Origin: Rubrivivax sp.
GTDB taxonomy: Bacteria > Pseudomonadota > Gammaproteobacteria > Burkholderiales > Burkholderiaceae_C
Length of the DNA stretch: 64,000 bases
Direction of reading: 5' to 3'
NCBI GenBank assembly: GCA_030653385.1
Contig: JAURZM010000048.1
Location: forward strand, 1 to 64,000
The notes below the pieces were generated by a model. That model searched no databases, had not been told where the DNA came from, and worked only from the letters and a program-made list of their open reading frames with translations. The translations under genes and the position numbers were made by a program. Every line of letters begins with the position of its first letter. Positions within the stretch are counted from its first letter, which is position 1. Below are positions 19,288 through 28,379 of the stretch, one piece after another.

Positions 19288-20355
19288 TCAGGTCACCGTC
19301 AGCGGCACACCTCCGGCAGGCCGCTCGGCCAAGCGCCCCACCACGGCCGCCTGCTCGAAGCCATGGCGGCGGAAGACCGCCATCACCGCGTCCAGGGCCT
19401 GCGGCGTGCAGCTGACGAGCAGGCCGCCGCTGGTCTGCGGATCGGTCAGCAGAGCCTGGTCGATGTCGGCGAAACCGGCTGCCAGAGCGATGTCGGCGCC
19501 ATAACCGGCCCAGTTGCGGCCCGAGGCGCCGGTGACAAAACCCCGCGCTGCGAGTTCTCGCACGCCGGCCAGCAGCGGCACGCCTGCCCAGTCCAGCTGC
19601 ACCTGCAGCTTCGAGCCGCGTGCCAGTTCCAGGGCGTGCCCGGCCAGGCCGAAGCCGGTGACGTCGGTCAGTGCATGCACGCCGTCGATCGCCGCCAGGT
19701 CCGGGCCCGGGGTGTTGAGCTGGGTGGTGTTGGCGATCATCTGCGCGTAGCCGGCTTCGCCAAGTTCGCCCTTCTTCAGCGCCGCGCTCATCACGCCTAC
19801 GCCCAGGGGCTTGCCCAGCACCAGCATGTCGCCAGCCTGGGCGTCGGCATTGCGCTTCACGCGCTTGGGGTGCACCAGGCCCAGGGCCACCAGGCCGTAG
19901 ATGGCCTCGACGGAGTCGATGGTGTGGCCGCCTGCGATCGGGATGCCCGCCGCGCGGCAGACACTGGCGCCGCCTTCGAGGACCCGGCCGATGGTCTGCG
20001 TCGACAGCACGTTGATCGGCATGCCCACCAGCGCCAGCGCCAGGATCGGCTTGCCACCCATGGCATACACGTCGCTGATGGCGTTGGTGGCGGCGATGCG
20101 CCCGAAGTCGAACGGGTCGTCGACGATGGGCATGAAAAAGTCGGTGGTGGCAATCAGCGCCTGCTCGTCGTTGAGCTGGTAGACGGCGGCGTCGTCGGCG
20201 GTTTCGATGCCGACCAGCAATTCCTTCGGTATCGGCATCGCCGCCGTGCCCTTCAGGATCTCGCTGAGCACGCCAGGCGCAATCTTGCAACCGCAGCCGC
20301 CGCCATGCGACAGGCTGGTGAGGCGGGGTTCGTTCGGTGGCAGGGTTGCGTTCAT
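19288..20355 (-). CDS. selD: Selenide, water dikinase (selenophosphate synthetase); SenC role by context
   Basis: LTSLSHGGGCGCKIAPGVLSEIL (Cys form), NDEQALIATTDFFMPIVDDPFDFGRIAATNAISDVYAMGGKP. Confidence 0.95.
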   Translation of the reverse strand: MNATLPPNEPRLTSLSHGGGCGCKIAPGVLSEILKGTAAMPIPKELLVGIETADDAAVYQLNDEQALIATTDFFMPIVDDPFDFGRIAATNAISDVYAMGGKPILALALVGMPINVLSTQTIGRVLEGGASVCRAAGIPIAGGHTIDSVEAIYGLVALGLVHPKRVKRNADAQAGDMLVLGKPLGVGVMSAALKKGELGEAGYAQMIANTTQLNTPGPDLAAIDGVHALTDVTGFGLAGHALELARGSKLQVQLDWAGVPLLAGVRELAARGFVTGASGRNWAGYGADIALAAGFADIDQALLTDPQTSGGLLVSCTPQALDAVMAVFRRHGFEQAAVVGRLAERPAGGVPLTVT

Positions 20356-20378
20356 GGCGGATCTTTCGTGGGTGGGCT

Positions 20379-21350
20379 TCAGGCCAGCTGGGGGGCCAGC
20401 AGGTTCAGCAAGGTCTGGCGTTCATGAGCCGGGCTGAACAGGGCAGCACGCAGGTCGCATTGCGCCTGCAGGGCCGGCAGCATAGCCGCATCGTCGCGGC
20501 AGCGTTGCAGCAGCGCAGCCAAGGCCGCACTGTCGCCAACGTCGAAGCTGCCGCCGTAGTCCGCGCCCAGCAGACCCAGGTTGCCGTCGATGCGCGACGC
20601 CAGCACTGGCGTGCCGCTGGTGATCGCCTCGATCACGACCTGTGCCCCGCCTTCCATGCGGCTCGGGTGCACCAGCACATGCGCGCGCTGGATATGGCGT
20701 CGTGTGACGGCATGCGTCAGCCCGCCGAGCCAGCGGTAGGTCGGCACCTGCCGTGCGCAGGCCTGGGCCGCCGCGCCCAGTTCGAGGTCGAGCGCGCTGC
20801 CGATATGGTCGAGCCGGATGTCGCGCCGATGCGCCAGCCGCGCGGCAGCGTCCAGATAGGTCTGCGGGCACTTTTCCTCGCGCAGGTGGCCGACCATCAG
20901 CGCACGCAGATGACGCGGGCTCTTGGGCAGCGTCAGGCGGGCCGGGCTGGACTGCAGGCAGACGCTGGCCTTGGCGCGCAGCGCCGCGGGCAGGGCCTGC
21001 AGGCCCAGCTCGTTCAGCACCACCAGCCGGTCGGCAAGCTGAAGCGAGCGCTGGGCGTCTGCGTCGGTGGCGATGTCGCGGTACAGGTCGGTGCCGGTCA
21101 GCACCACCACCAGCAGCCGCTGCGGGAAGGCTGCACGCCAGGCCTGGATGGCGGCGGCTGAGCGACGTGCGTGCAGCGCGATCATCGCAGCGGGTGCTGG
21201 CCCGTCGGCTTGCCCCGGCGCCCAGCTTCCCGCCAGCCGGACTCGATAATCGGCTCGAAGCAGTCGCGCCCAGCGCTGCGCCGTGCGCCAGTTGCCGTTG
21301 TTGGCGTCGGCCAGCGCGGGTGTCACCAACACGATGTCCGGCTTTGTCAT
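20379..21350 (-). CDS. senB: TIGR04348-type glycosyltransferase, putative selenosugar synthase SenB
   Basis: MTKPDIVLVTPALADANNGNWRTAQRWARLL...GHLREEKCPQTYLDAA...LVHPSRMEGGAQVVIEAITSGTPVLASRIDGN; 23 bp upstream of selD. Confidence 0.85.
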   Translation of the reverse strand: MTKPDIVLVTPALADANNGNWRTAQRWARLLRADYRVRLAGSWAPGQADGPAPAAMIALHARRSAAAIQAWRAAFPQRLLVVVLTGTDLYRDIATDADAQRSLQLADRLVVLNELGLQALPAALRAKASVCLQSSPARLTLPKSPRHLRALMVGHLREEKCPQTYLDAAARLAHRRDIRLDHIGSALDLELGAAAQACARQVPTYRWLGGLTHAVTRRHIQRAHVLVHPSRMEGGAQVVIEAITSGTPVLASRIDGNLGLLGADYGGSFDVGDSAALAALLQRCRDDAAMLPALQAQCDLRAALFSPAHERQTLLNLLAPQLA

Positions 21351-21363
21351 GGATTTGAGCTTA

Positions 21364-22527
21364 ATGCCTCTGAGCGCGCACGCCACCGCCGGCCAGGCCG
21401 TGCGCCGCGCTGGTGCGGCAGACCTGCACATCGCCCTGCAGGCAGCGCGCGCCGATACGTTGGCGATTTTCGAGGTCTACGCCAAGGGATTGGCCGCCTG
21501 CGGCATGGCCGTACCCCAGGCCGCCGGCCTGAACCCGCCGCTGTGGGAACTGGGCCACATCGGCTGGTTCCAGGCCTGGTGGACGCTTCGCAACCCGCAA
21601 CGCCGCCTCGGCCACCGCGCCGACCCGGCCGCGCCGCGGCTGCCGCTACCGGCCGATGCGCTTTACGACAGCTCGCGCGTGGCCCACGCCACGCGCTGGG
21701 CCTTGCCTTTGCCCGGCGCTGCCGCGTTGAAGAGCGAACTGGACGAACAACTGCAAGCCTGCCTGGCGCAGCTGGCCGACACCCCGGACGAGGTCGACGC
21801 GCTCTACTTCCACCGCCTGGCCCTGCTGCACGAGGACATGCACCATGAGGCCGCGCTCTACATGGCGCAGGCCCTCGGCCTGCCCGTCACCGACCCGCGC
21901 TGGCAGCCTCGGCCGCTGGCGGCCGTGCGCCGGCAGCTGCCCCTGGCCGGCGGCACGCTGCAGCAAGGCCTGGGCCCTGAAGCCGGTTTCGCCTTCGACA
22001 ACGAATGTGGCGCCCACGCCCACGAGCTGGCCGACTACGCCATCGACAGCCGCGTGCTGACCTGGGCCGAATACCTGCCGCTGATCGAAGCCGGCGGCCA
22101 GGTTGGCACGCCGCGCTACCTGCGGCGGGTCGACGGCGTCTGGCAGGTCTGCCGCTGGGGTCGCTGGCAGGCGCTGGACCTGGAGTTGCCGGCCTGCCAT
22201 CTGAGCCTGCACGAAGCCCTGGCCTGGTGCCGCTGGACCGGCCGCCGCCTGCCCACCGAAAGCGAATGGGAGCACGCCGCGCTGACTGCACCCGATCAGT
22301 TCCACTGGGGTGCCGTCTGGGAGTGGACGGCCAGCCCGTTTGCGCCCTACCCTGGCTTCCAGCCCCACCCCTACCGCGACTATTCGGCGCCCTGGTTCGA
22401 CGGCCGGCCGGTGCTGCGCGGGGCCAGCTTCGGCACCCAGCCACGCTTGCATCACCCGCGCTACCGCAACTACTTCCAGGCCGATCGCACCGACATCTTT
22501 GCCGGCTTTCGCAGCTGCGCGCTGTAG
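21364..22527 (+). CDS. senA: EgtB-like formylglycine-generating-enzyme-fold synthase, putative selenoneine synthase SenA
   Basis: DinB-like N-domain with HEDMHHEAALYMAQALG and FGE-sulfatase domain ALAWCRWTGRRLPTESEWEHAA...GAVWEWTASPF...RNYFQADRTDIFAGFRSCAL; in-frame alternative ATG at 21349. Confidence 0.85.
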   Translation: MPLSAHATAGQAVRRAGAADLHIALQAARADTLAIFEVYAKGLAACGMAVPQAAGLNPPLWELGHIGWFQAWWTLRNPQRRLGHRADPAAPRLPLPADALYDSSRVAHATRWALPLPGAAALKSELDEQLQACLAQLADTPDEVDALYFHRLALLHEDMHHEAALYMAQALGLPVTDPRWQPRPLAAVRRQLPLAGGTLQQGLGPEAGFAFDNECGAHAHELADYAIDSRVLTWAEYLPLIEAGGQVGTPRYLRRVDGVWQVCRWGRWQALDLELPACHLSLHEALAWCRWTGRRLPTESEWEHAALTAPDQFHWGAVWEWTASPFAPYPGFQPHPYRDYSAPWFDGRPVLRGASFGTQPRLHHPRYRNYFQADRTDIFAGFRSCAL

Positions 22528-22605
22528 CGATCGTGCAGATGGGTTCCAATTCATCGATCCCGCCGATCCGCACGCAATTCCAACCCGCAGCTCCAGAACC
22601 CACTC

Positions 22606-23472
22606 GTGTCCACCGTCAAACCCTCGACCTGGCTGAAAGCCACACTCGCCGTCACCAGCCTGGCGCTGGCCTGCCTGGCGCAGGCCCAGCAGGTCTTCCG
22701 CGTCACCACCATCCCCGAGGAAGTGGCCACCGAACAGGTCCGCAAGTTCACGCCGCTGGCGGCCTATCTGGAACAGGCGCTGGGCATGAAAGTCGAGTTC
22801 ACGCCCGTCAGCGACTACCCGGCCGCCGTCGAGGCGCTGGTCAACAAGAAGGTCGACCTGGTGTGGTTCGGCGGCTTCACGCACGTGCAGGCCAACCTGC
22901 GCTCGGGCGGCAAGATCGTGCCGCTGGCCCAGCGTGAGGAGGACACCCGCTTCCAGTCGGTGTTCATCGCCAAGAGCAACTCGGGCATCAAGACCCTGGC
23001 CGACATGAAGGGCAAGCAGGTGTCCTTCGGCTCGCAAAGCAGCACCTCGGGCCACCTGATGCCGCGCAGCTTCCTGCTGCAGAACCAGATCGATCCCGAG
23101 AAGGACTTCAAGCGCATCGCCTACAGCGGCGCGCACGACGCGACCATCGCGTCGGTCGTCAGCGGCAAGGTCGATGCCGCGGCGCTGGACATCACGGTGT
23201 GGAAGAAGTTCGTCAGCGAAAACCGCGTCGACACCAAGGCGGTCGATGTGTTCTACACGACGCCGCCCTACTTCAACTACAACTGGTCGGTGCATGCCGA
23301 CATGCCCAAGGCCATGCAGGACAAGGTCAAGGCTGCACTGCTGGGCCTGGACCCGGCAAAGCCCGAACAGGCCGAGATCCTGAAGCTGAACCGCGCCACC
23401 CGCTACATCGGCACCAGCCCCGAGAACTACAAGGGTCTGGAAAGCGCCGCGCGCAGCGCTGGCCTGCTGTGA
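22606..23472 (+). CDS. PhnD-like periplasmic substrate-binding protein, candidate selenium (selenate-type) ABC importer
   Basis: Signal peptide; FRVTTIPEEVATEQVRKFTPLAAYLEQALGMKVEFTPVSDYPAAVEALVNKKVDLVWFGGFTHVQA; GSQSSTSGHLMPRSFLL. Confidence 0.85.
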   Translation: MSTVKPSTWLKATLAVTSLALACLAQAQQVFRVTTIPEEVATEQVRKFTPLAAYLEQALGMKVEFTPVSDYPAAVEALVNKKVDLVWFGGFTHVQANLRSGGKIVPLAQREEDTRFQSVFIAKSNSGIKTLADMKGKQVSFGSQSSTSGHLMPRSFLLQNQIDPEKDFKRIAYSGAHDATIASVVSGKVDAAALDITVWKKFVSENRVDTKAVDVFYTTPPYFNYNWSVHADMPKAMQDKVKAALLGLDPAKPEQAEILKLNRATRYIGTSPENYKGLESAARSAGLL

Positions 23473-23482
23473 CGCACGGCCG

Positions 23483-24316
23483 TTGAAGGTCGAACTGCAG
23501 GCCGCGTCGGCCCGCCACCCCGCAGCCCGGCCTGGCGCCGCGCCGGCGCTGCAGGCGATGAACCTGCAGGTGGCGCGGGGCGAGCAGCTGGCCGTGATCG
23601 GGCCATCGGGCGCGGGCAAGACCACGCTGCTGCAACTGCTGGCCTGCGCGCTGCCGCCGGACCGGGGCAGCCTGCGCCTGGACGGGCGGGACCCCTGGGC
23701 CCTGCCCCGGCGTAAACTGCAGGCGCTGCGTGGCCGACTTTTCCTGGCGCCCCAGGTGCCGCCGCTGCCGCCACGCCAGCGCGTCGTCACCGCCGTGCTC
23801 GCCGGGCGGCTGCCGGCGATGGGTCTGCTGGCCAGCGTGCGTTCCTTGTTCTATCCCACGGACATTCCGGCGGCGCACGACGCACTCGACCGCTTCGACC
23901 TGGCCGACAAGCTTTTCGAACGTGTCGACCGGCTGTCGGGCGGCGAGCGCCAGCGCGTTGGCCTGGCCCGTGCGCTGGTGGCGCCAGCCACACTCTGGCT
24001 GGTCGACGAGCCGCTGTCGGCGCTGGACCCGACGCGGTCGCGCCAGGCCGTGGCCACGCTGCTGGGCTGCGCTGCCGAACGCGGTGCCACGCTGGTGGCC
24101 ACGCTGCACCAAGTGGACGTGGCGCTGGCGCACTTCCCGCGCATCGTCGGCCTGCGCGACGGCGAGCTCGCCTTCGACCTGCCGAGCGCCCAGGTCACAC
24201 CGGCGCTGCTGGCGCGGCTGTACGAGCAGCACGAACATGAACTGCGCGGCGACTCGCCTTTGCCGCAGCCGGCCGACGCGGTGGCGCCGCAGCCGGTGGT
24301 CATGCATTGCCGGTGA
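23483..24316 (+). CDS. ABC transporter ATP-binding protein (PhnC-like)
   Basis: IGPSGAGKTTLLQLL, LSGGERQRVGLARAL, LVDEPLSALDP; TTG start. Confidence 0.88.
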   Translation: MKVELQAASARHPAARPGAAPALQAMNLQVARGEQLAVIGPSGAGKTTLLQLLACALPPDRGSLRLDGRDPWALPRRKLQALRGRLFLAPQVPPLPPRQRVVTAVLAGRLPAMGLLASVRSLFYPTDIPAAHDALDRFDLADKLFERVDRLSGGERQRVGLARALVAPATLWLVDEPLSALDPTRSRQAVATLLGCAAERGATLVATLHQVDVALAHFPRIVGLRDGELAFDLPSAQVTPALLARLYEQHEHELRGDSPLPQPADAVAPQPVVMHCR

Positions 24317-25137
24317 ATACCGCCGCCCCGCAGCGCGACCCGGCCTGGCTGCCGCGCCTGTTCTGGATGAGCACGGCGCTGGTGCTGCTGTGGCCGCTGG
24401 GCGTGGCCACGGAATTCCGCCCCTGGGTTCTGCTGGAACGCGAGAACCTGAAGATCAGCGCGAATTTCATCGGCAGCTTCTTTCCGCTGACGCTGGACGG
24501 CGAATTCATGGCGATGGTGGCGCGCGAGACCTGGCGAACCGTGGCCATCGCCACCGCCGGCGTCACGCTGGCGCTGGTGCTGGCCGTGCCGCTGGCACTG
24601 CTGGCCACGCGCGTGCTGTCGGTGTCGGCGCTGTCCGGGCGCATGGCACGGGGGCCGGCCTGGCTGCGTCAGGCGGTGCGCTGGCTGCTGATCGTGCTGC
24701 GCAGCGTGCCCGAACTGGTCTGGGCGCTGGTCTTCGTCCGCGTCGTCGGCCTCGGTCCCACCGCCGGCGTGCTGGCGATCGCGCTGACCTATGGCGGCAT
24801 GCTGGGCAAGGTCTACGGCGAGATCCTGGAAAGCGGCGAGACCCACGCCACCCAGACCCTGCTGCGCAACGGCAGCGGCCGACTGCAGGCCTTCTTCTTC
24901 GGCCTGCTGCCCACCAATGCCGCCGAGCTGTGCAGTTACACCGTCTACCGCTGGGAATGTGCGATCCGCTCGTCGGTGGTGCTGGGCTTCGTCGGCGCCG
25001 GCGGGTTGGGCCAGCAGCTCGACAACTCGATGAAGATGTTCAACGGCGGCGAAGTCGCGACCATGCTCTTGGTCTTCATCGCACTGGTGGCGCTGGCCGA
25101 CCACACCAGCGCATGGCTGCGCAAGGCGCTGGGGTGA
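24313..25137 (+). CDS. ABC transporter permease (PhnE-like) 1
   Basis: Binding-protein-dependent permease; RSVPELVWALVFVRVVGLGPTAGVLAIALTYGGMLGKVYGEILE; start overlaps ATPase stop. Confidence 0.9.
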   Translation: MNTAAPQRDPAWLPRLFWMSTALVLLWPLGVATEFRPWVLLERENLKISANFIGSFFPLTLDGEFMAMVARETWRTVAIATAGVTLALVLAVPLALLATRVLSVSALSGRMARGPAWLRQAVRWLLIVLRSVPELVWALVFVRVVGLGPTAGVLAIALTYGGMLGKVYGEILESGETHATQTLLRNGSGRLQAFFFGLLPTNAAELCSYTVYRWECAIRSSVVLGFVGAGGLGQQLDNSMKMFNGGEVATMLLVFIALVALADHTSAWLRKALG

Positions 25138-25144
25138 CCTGACG

Positions 25145-25972
25145 ATGACCAAGCCCCAGGCCGCCAACCCGCCCTACAAGCTGCCGCCGCGGCTGTTCGA
25201 CGCGCGCTGCAAGGCCTGTTGGTTCAGCGCTGGGCTCGTGGCGCTGGTGGTGACCAGCTTCTGGAGCCTGGACCTGCAGTGGGCGCAGTTCCTGTCGCTG
25301 GAAGCCGCGCGCAGCATGGGCCGCTTCCTGGGTGAATTCTTCCCGCCCGACCTGTCGCCAGCGTTCACCGCCAAGGTCCTCGTCGGCGCCTGGGAAACCC
25401 TGGCGATGTCGATGCTGGGCACCGTGCTGGCGGCCGCGGCCGGCGTCGCACTGGCCCTGCCCGCAAGCCGGCTGCATGGTGGCGACCGGGCGCTGGCACG
25501 TTCACCCACGCGGCTGCTGCTGAATGCGCTGCGCTCGATTCCGGAACTGGTGTGGGCGGCGCTGCTGCTCATCAGCGCCGGTCTGGGCCCGTTCGCCGGC
25601 ACGCTAGCGCTGGCGCTGCACACCACCGGCGTGCTCGGCCGGCTGTTCGCCGAGGCCATCGAGAACGCACCCACCGGCCCCGGCGACGCGCTGCGCGCGC
25701 AGGGCGTGGGCCCGCAGCGCGTGTTCCTGTACGCCACCCTGCCGCAGGTGTTGCCGCAACTGCTGAGCTACACCCTTTACCGTTGGGAAAACAACATCCG
25801 CGCCGCCGCCGTGCTGGGCGTGGTGGGTGCCGGCGGTCTGGGCCAGCTGCTGTCTTTCCACATGGGGCTGTTCCAGATGGGCAAGACCGCCACCATCCTG
25901 GGTGCGATGCTGCTGATGGTGGCACTGGTCGACGTGCTCAGCTACGGCACGCGGCGCTGGATGACGCGGTAG
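25145..25972 (+). CDS. ABC transporter permease (PhnE-like) 2
   Basis: RSIPELVWAALLLISAGLGPFAGTLALALHTTGVLGRLFAEAIE; LYRWENNIRAAAVLGVVGAGGLGQ. Confidence 0.9.
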   Translation: MTKPQAANPPYKLPPRLFDARCKACWFSAGLVALVVTSFWSLDLQWAQFLSLEAARSMGRFLGEFFPPDLSPAFTAKVLVGAWETLAMSMLGTVLAAAAGVALALPASRLHGGDRALARSPTRLLLNALRSIPELVWAALLLISAGLGPFAGTLALALHTTGVLGRLFAEAIENAPTGPGDALRAQGVGPQRVFLYATLPQVLPQLLSYTLYRWENNIRAAAVLGVVGAGGLGQLLSFHMGLFQMGKTATILGAMLLMVALVDVLSYGTRRWMTR

Positions 25973-26079
25973 TCGGGCCGCCAACGTCCTGCTTTGGTTC
26001 CTCCGTTCAATGGGCAAGTTACCGGGGTCAGTACATGAACCGCCATCTGGCGTGAAATGGCTTCGTCGCCGCGGGCCTG

Positions 26080-26265
26080 ATGAACATCGGCGGCGTGCTG
26101 GTGTGCTCGCGCGGCTTCACCAATGCCGCGATCAACGAAGCCGACTTGGTCGTGATGTCCGACTTCGGCCAGCCGATGATCGTGGTCTGGGGCCTGGCCT
26201 ATCTGGGCGCTGCATCGGTCGGTGCAGGCGCTCGATGGCTGGCCACGGCGTTCGCGATCGAGAGG
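26080..26265 (+). pseudogene. Truncated membrane-protein gene fragment abutting an IS91 relic
   Basis: MNIGGVLVCSRGFTNAAINEADLVVMSDFGQPMIVVWGLAYLGAASVGAGARWLATAFAIE, after which the frame runs antisense through transposase homology. Confidence 0.5.
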
Positions 26266-26272
26266 CCAGAAG

Positions 26273-26895
26273 TCATTCTCCCGGGGCATGGCGCCTTGCA
26301 CCGTCAGCACCTGCTGACCGGCAAGTGGGCCGAAGGTAATGCGGTGAGTGCACGCCGCGGCCTGCAGCGGCCTGAGCACGCGAGCCTCGTCCGAATTGCC
26401 GTCGTTGTCGGCCATGTAGGTCGAGCCCACTCCCTCGACCAACACCCCCCCGCCGGGTGAGCAGCTTCATCAGTCGGGTGATGATCTTGTGCAACACCGA
26501 CTGCAGCGCTTCGTCGGTCGGCGCGGGGGCTTCGACGAACTCCGGCGTGCCTTCAGCGCTGCGCCGGTGCACGCCGTCCAGCACCAGGCAGTGAAGGTGA
26601 ATGTTCAGTTGGCGGCCGAGCCAAAGCGTTGGATCAGCGTGACGGCGCCGCTGTCGGCTTCGTCAGGCTTGAGCCCAGCTTGGCCGAGCAGGTGGCGCGT
26701 GACGACGCGGTGCACCACCTGCAGCACCGGCGTCACCAGCTTGGGTTGTGCAGCCAGCAGCAGGCGCACGGGGATGGGCAACGACAGCACCCACTGGCGC
26801 ACCGGCACGTGCGGGATGACGTGGTCGACCAGATGCGCCCCGGATCCTTCGCGGTCCGCATCTACGAAGCTGCCGTTCGTGGCGTATGGCGGTCG
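26273..26895 (-). pseudogene. IS91-family transposase, frameshifted and truncated
   Basis: Minus-strand pieces in different frames: HVPVRQWVLSLPIPVRLLLAAQPKLVTPVLQVVHRVVTRHLLGQAGLKPDEADSGAVTLIQRFGSAAN; LDGVHRRSAEGTPEFVEAPAPTDEALQSVLHKIITRLMKLLTRRG; MLVEGVGSTYMADNDGNSDEARVLRPLQAAACTHRITFGP. Confidence 0.85.
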
Positions 26896-26952
26896 GCAAG
26901 TGGCGTCATCGGCAAAGGGCGGCTCTGAGGAGCCTCACCGCAGCACGCCGCG

Positions 26953-27115
26953 TTGCCGTTGGGTCGTTGCGGCGGTGGACTGCTCGAGGTCATCGCCGCG
27001 ATCCTCCAGCGGCCGGTGATCGAGGAGATCGTCAGGAACGTGGGCTTTGATCCGCAGCCGAAACCGAAACCAAAGCCGAAGCCCATGGCGGGGCGCGCGA
27101 AACAGGGCGCGCGGC
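26953..27115 (+). pseudogene. IS91-like transposase C-terminal remnant
   Basis: RCGGGLLEVIAAILQRPVIEEIVRNVGFDPQPKPKPKPKPMAGRAKQG resembles IS91 transposase C-termini. Confidence 0.5.
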
Positions 27116-27419
27116 TCGGCGACCAAGCCGCGTCCCGCGTCCGCCAACAAGGGCGCATCGTCACTCGCTGCACCGCCATGCTGCAACAGGGGGGCGCTGC
27201 GCGCCCTGTCTGCGCAACATGGTCGACACTCGGAGAGACCCCGAGATGCAAGCAAGGAGGGTGGCCCAAGAATGCTCGAGAGCCTGCCGAATCGACGTTC
27301 ACGCCAATCACGAGTGCGCAACAGGGCTCACATGCCCGCCCCGCGGATCCGGCCAGGAGCCTGCGCCTCGTCTTGCCGCTGGCCGTCAAATTCCTCGGAT
27401 CAAGCTTGGAATCAAAAAC

Positions 27420-28379
27420 ATGATGCCTCTTGTCACTGGCGCGACAGGTCTGGTAGGTTTTCATATAGCCCATGCGTTGCGGCGTGCCGGGCATCGTCCG
27501 CGACTCCTGGCGCGCGATGCCGCAAAGGCTCGGCGCTTGGTCGGCACCGACTTTGATATCGTGAACGGTGACGTGACCGACGCGGCCAGCCTCGCGGCCG
27601 CTTGTGATGGCATCGACGTCGTCTTCCACGCCGCGGGCCATCCGGAGCAGTGGCTCGCCGACCCGGACCAGTTCGAGCGAGTGAATGTCGGCGGCACCCG
27701 CCACGTCGTTCAGGCGTGCCGCGCGGCAGGCGTCCGGCGTCTGGTCTACACGAGCACGATCGACGTTTTCGAGGCACGCGCCGGCGAGCGATTCAACGAA
27801 GATTTCATCGCGACCGCCCCAAAGGGCACGCCCTACGAGCGATCCAAGCAACTGGCCGACCGGCTCGTGACCCAGGCGCTGGCCGATGGACTTGACGCGG
27901 TGTTCATCCATCCGGCGGCGGTCTACGGACCGGGTCCGGCGCAGTCCCCAGGCCTCAATCAGTTCTTCCGGGAGCTCCGGGCCGGCAAGCTGCCTGTGTT
28001 GTTGCCCGGCGGAATGCCGGTTGTCTTTGCCCCTGACCTCGGCGAGGCGCACGTGCGTGCGGCCGAGCAAGCTGGCGCGGGCGAACGCTTCATCGTCAGC
28101 GAACGGTTCTTCACCCTTCTCGAACTGGCGCGTGCCGCAGCAGCCGCCTCGGGCAAGCAGAGAGTGCCGCCCGTGCTGCCGCTGGCGCTCGCGCGATGGG
28201 TGTCTGCCGCCACGGAATCGCTGGCGCGCCTGACCAACAAGCCGCCCTTGGTGCCCGCAGGGCAACTGCACTTCCTTCAGTGGGGCGCGATTCCGGATGC
28301 GTCCAGAGCCCGGCAGCGCCTGAGCCTCGAGCTGACACCCCTGGAGCAGGGCCTGGCGGCGCTTGTGGCCGCTGAGTAG
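27420..28379 (+). CDS. NAD-dependent epimerase/dehydratase (extended SDR)
   Basis: MMPLVTGATGLVGFHIAHALRRAGH, YTSTIDVFEA, YERSKQLAD. Confidence 0.9.
   Translation: MMPLVTGATGLVGFHIAHALRRAGHRPRLLARDAAKARRLVGTDFDIVNGDVTDAASLAAACDGIDVVFHAAGHPEQWLADPDQFERVNVGGTRHVVQACRAAGVRRLVYTSTIDVFEARAGERFNEDFIATAPKGTPYERSKQLADRLVTQALADGLDAVFIHPAAVYGPGPAQSPGLNQFFRELRAGKLPVLLPGGMPVVFAPDLGEAHVRAAEQAGAGERFIVSERFFTLLELARAAAAASGKQRVPPVLPLALARWVSAATESLARLTNKPPLVPAGQLHFLQWGAIPDASRARQRLSLELTPLEQGLAALVAAE

Noticed and set aside
19288-20355. Possible selenocysteine-containing SelD
   Set aside because: The active-site position reads Cys (GGGCGCK) with no in-frame TGA, so no recoding is needed.
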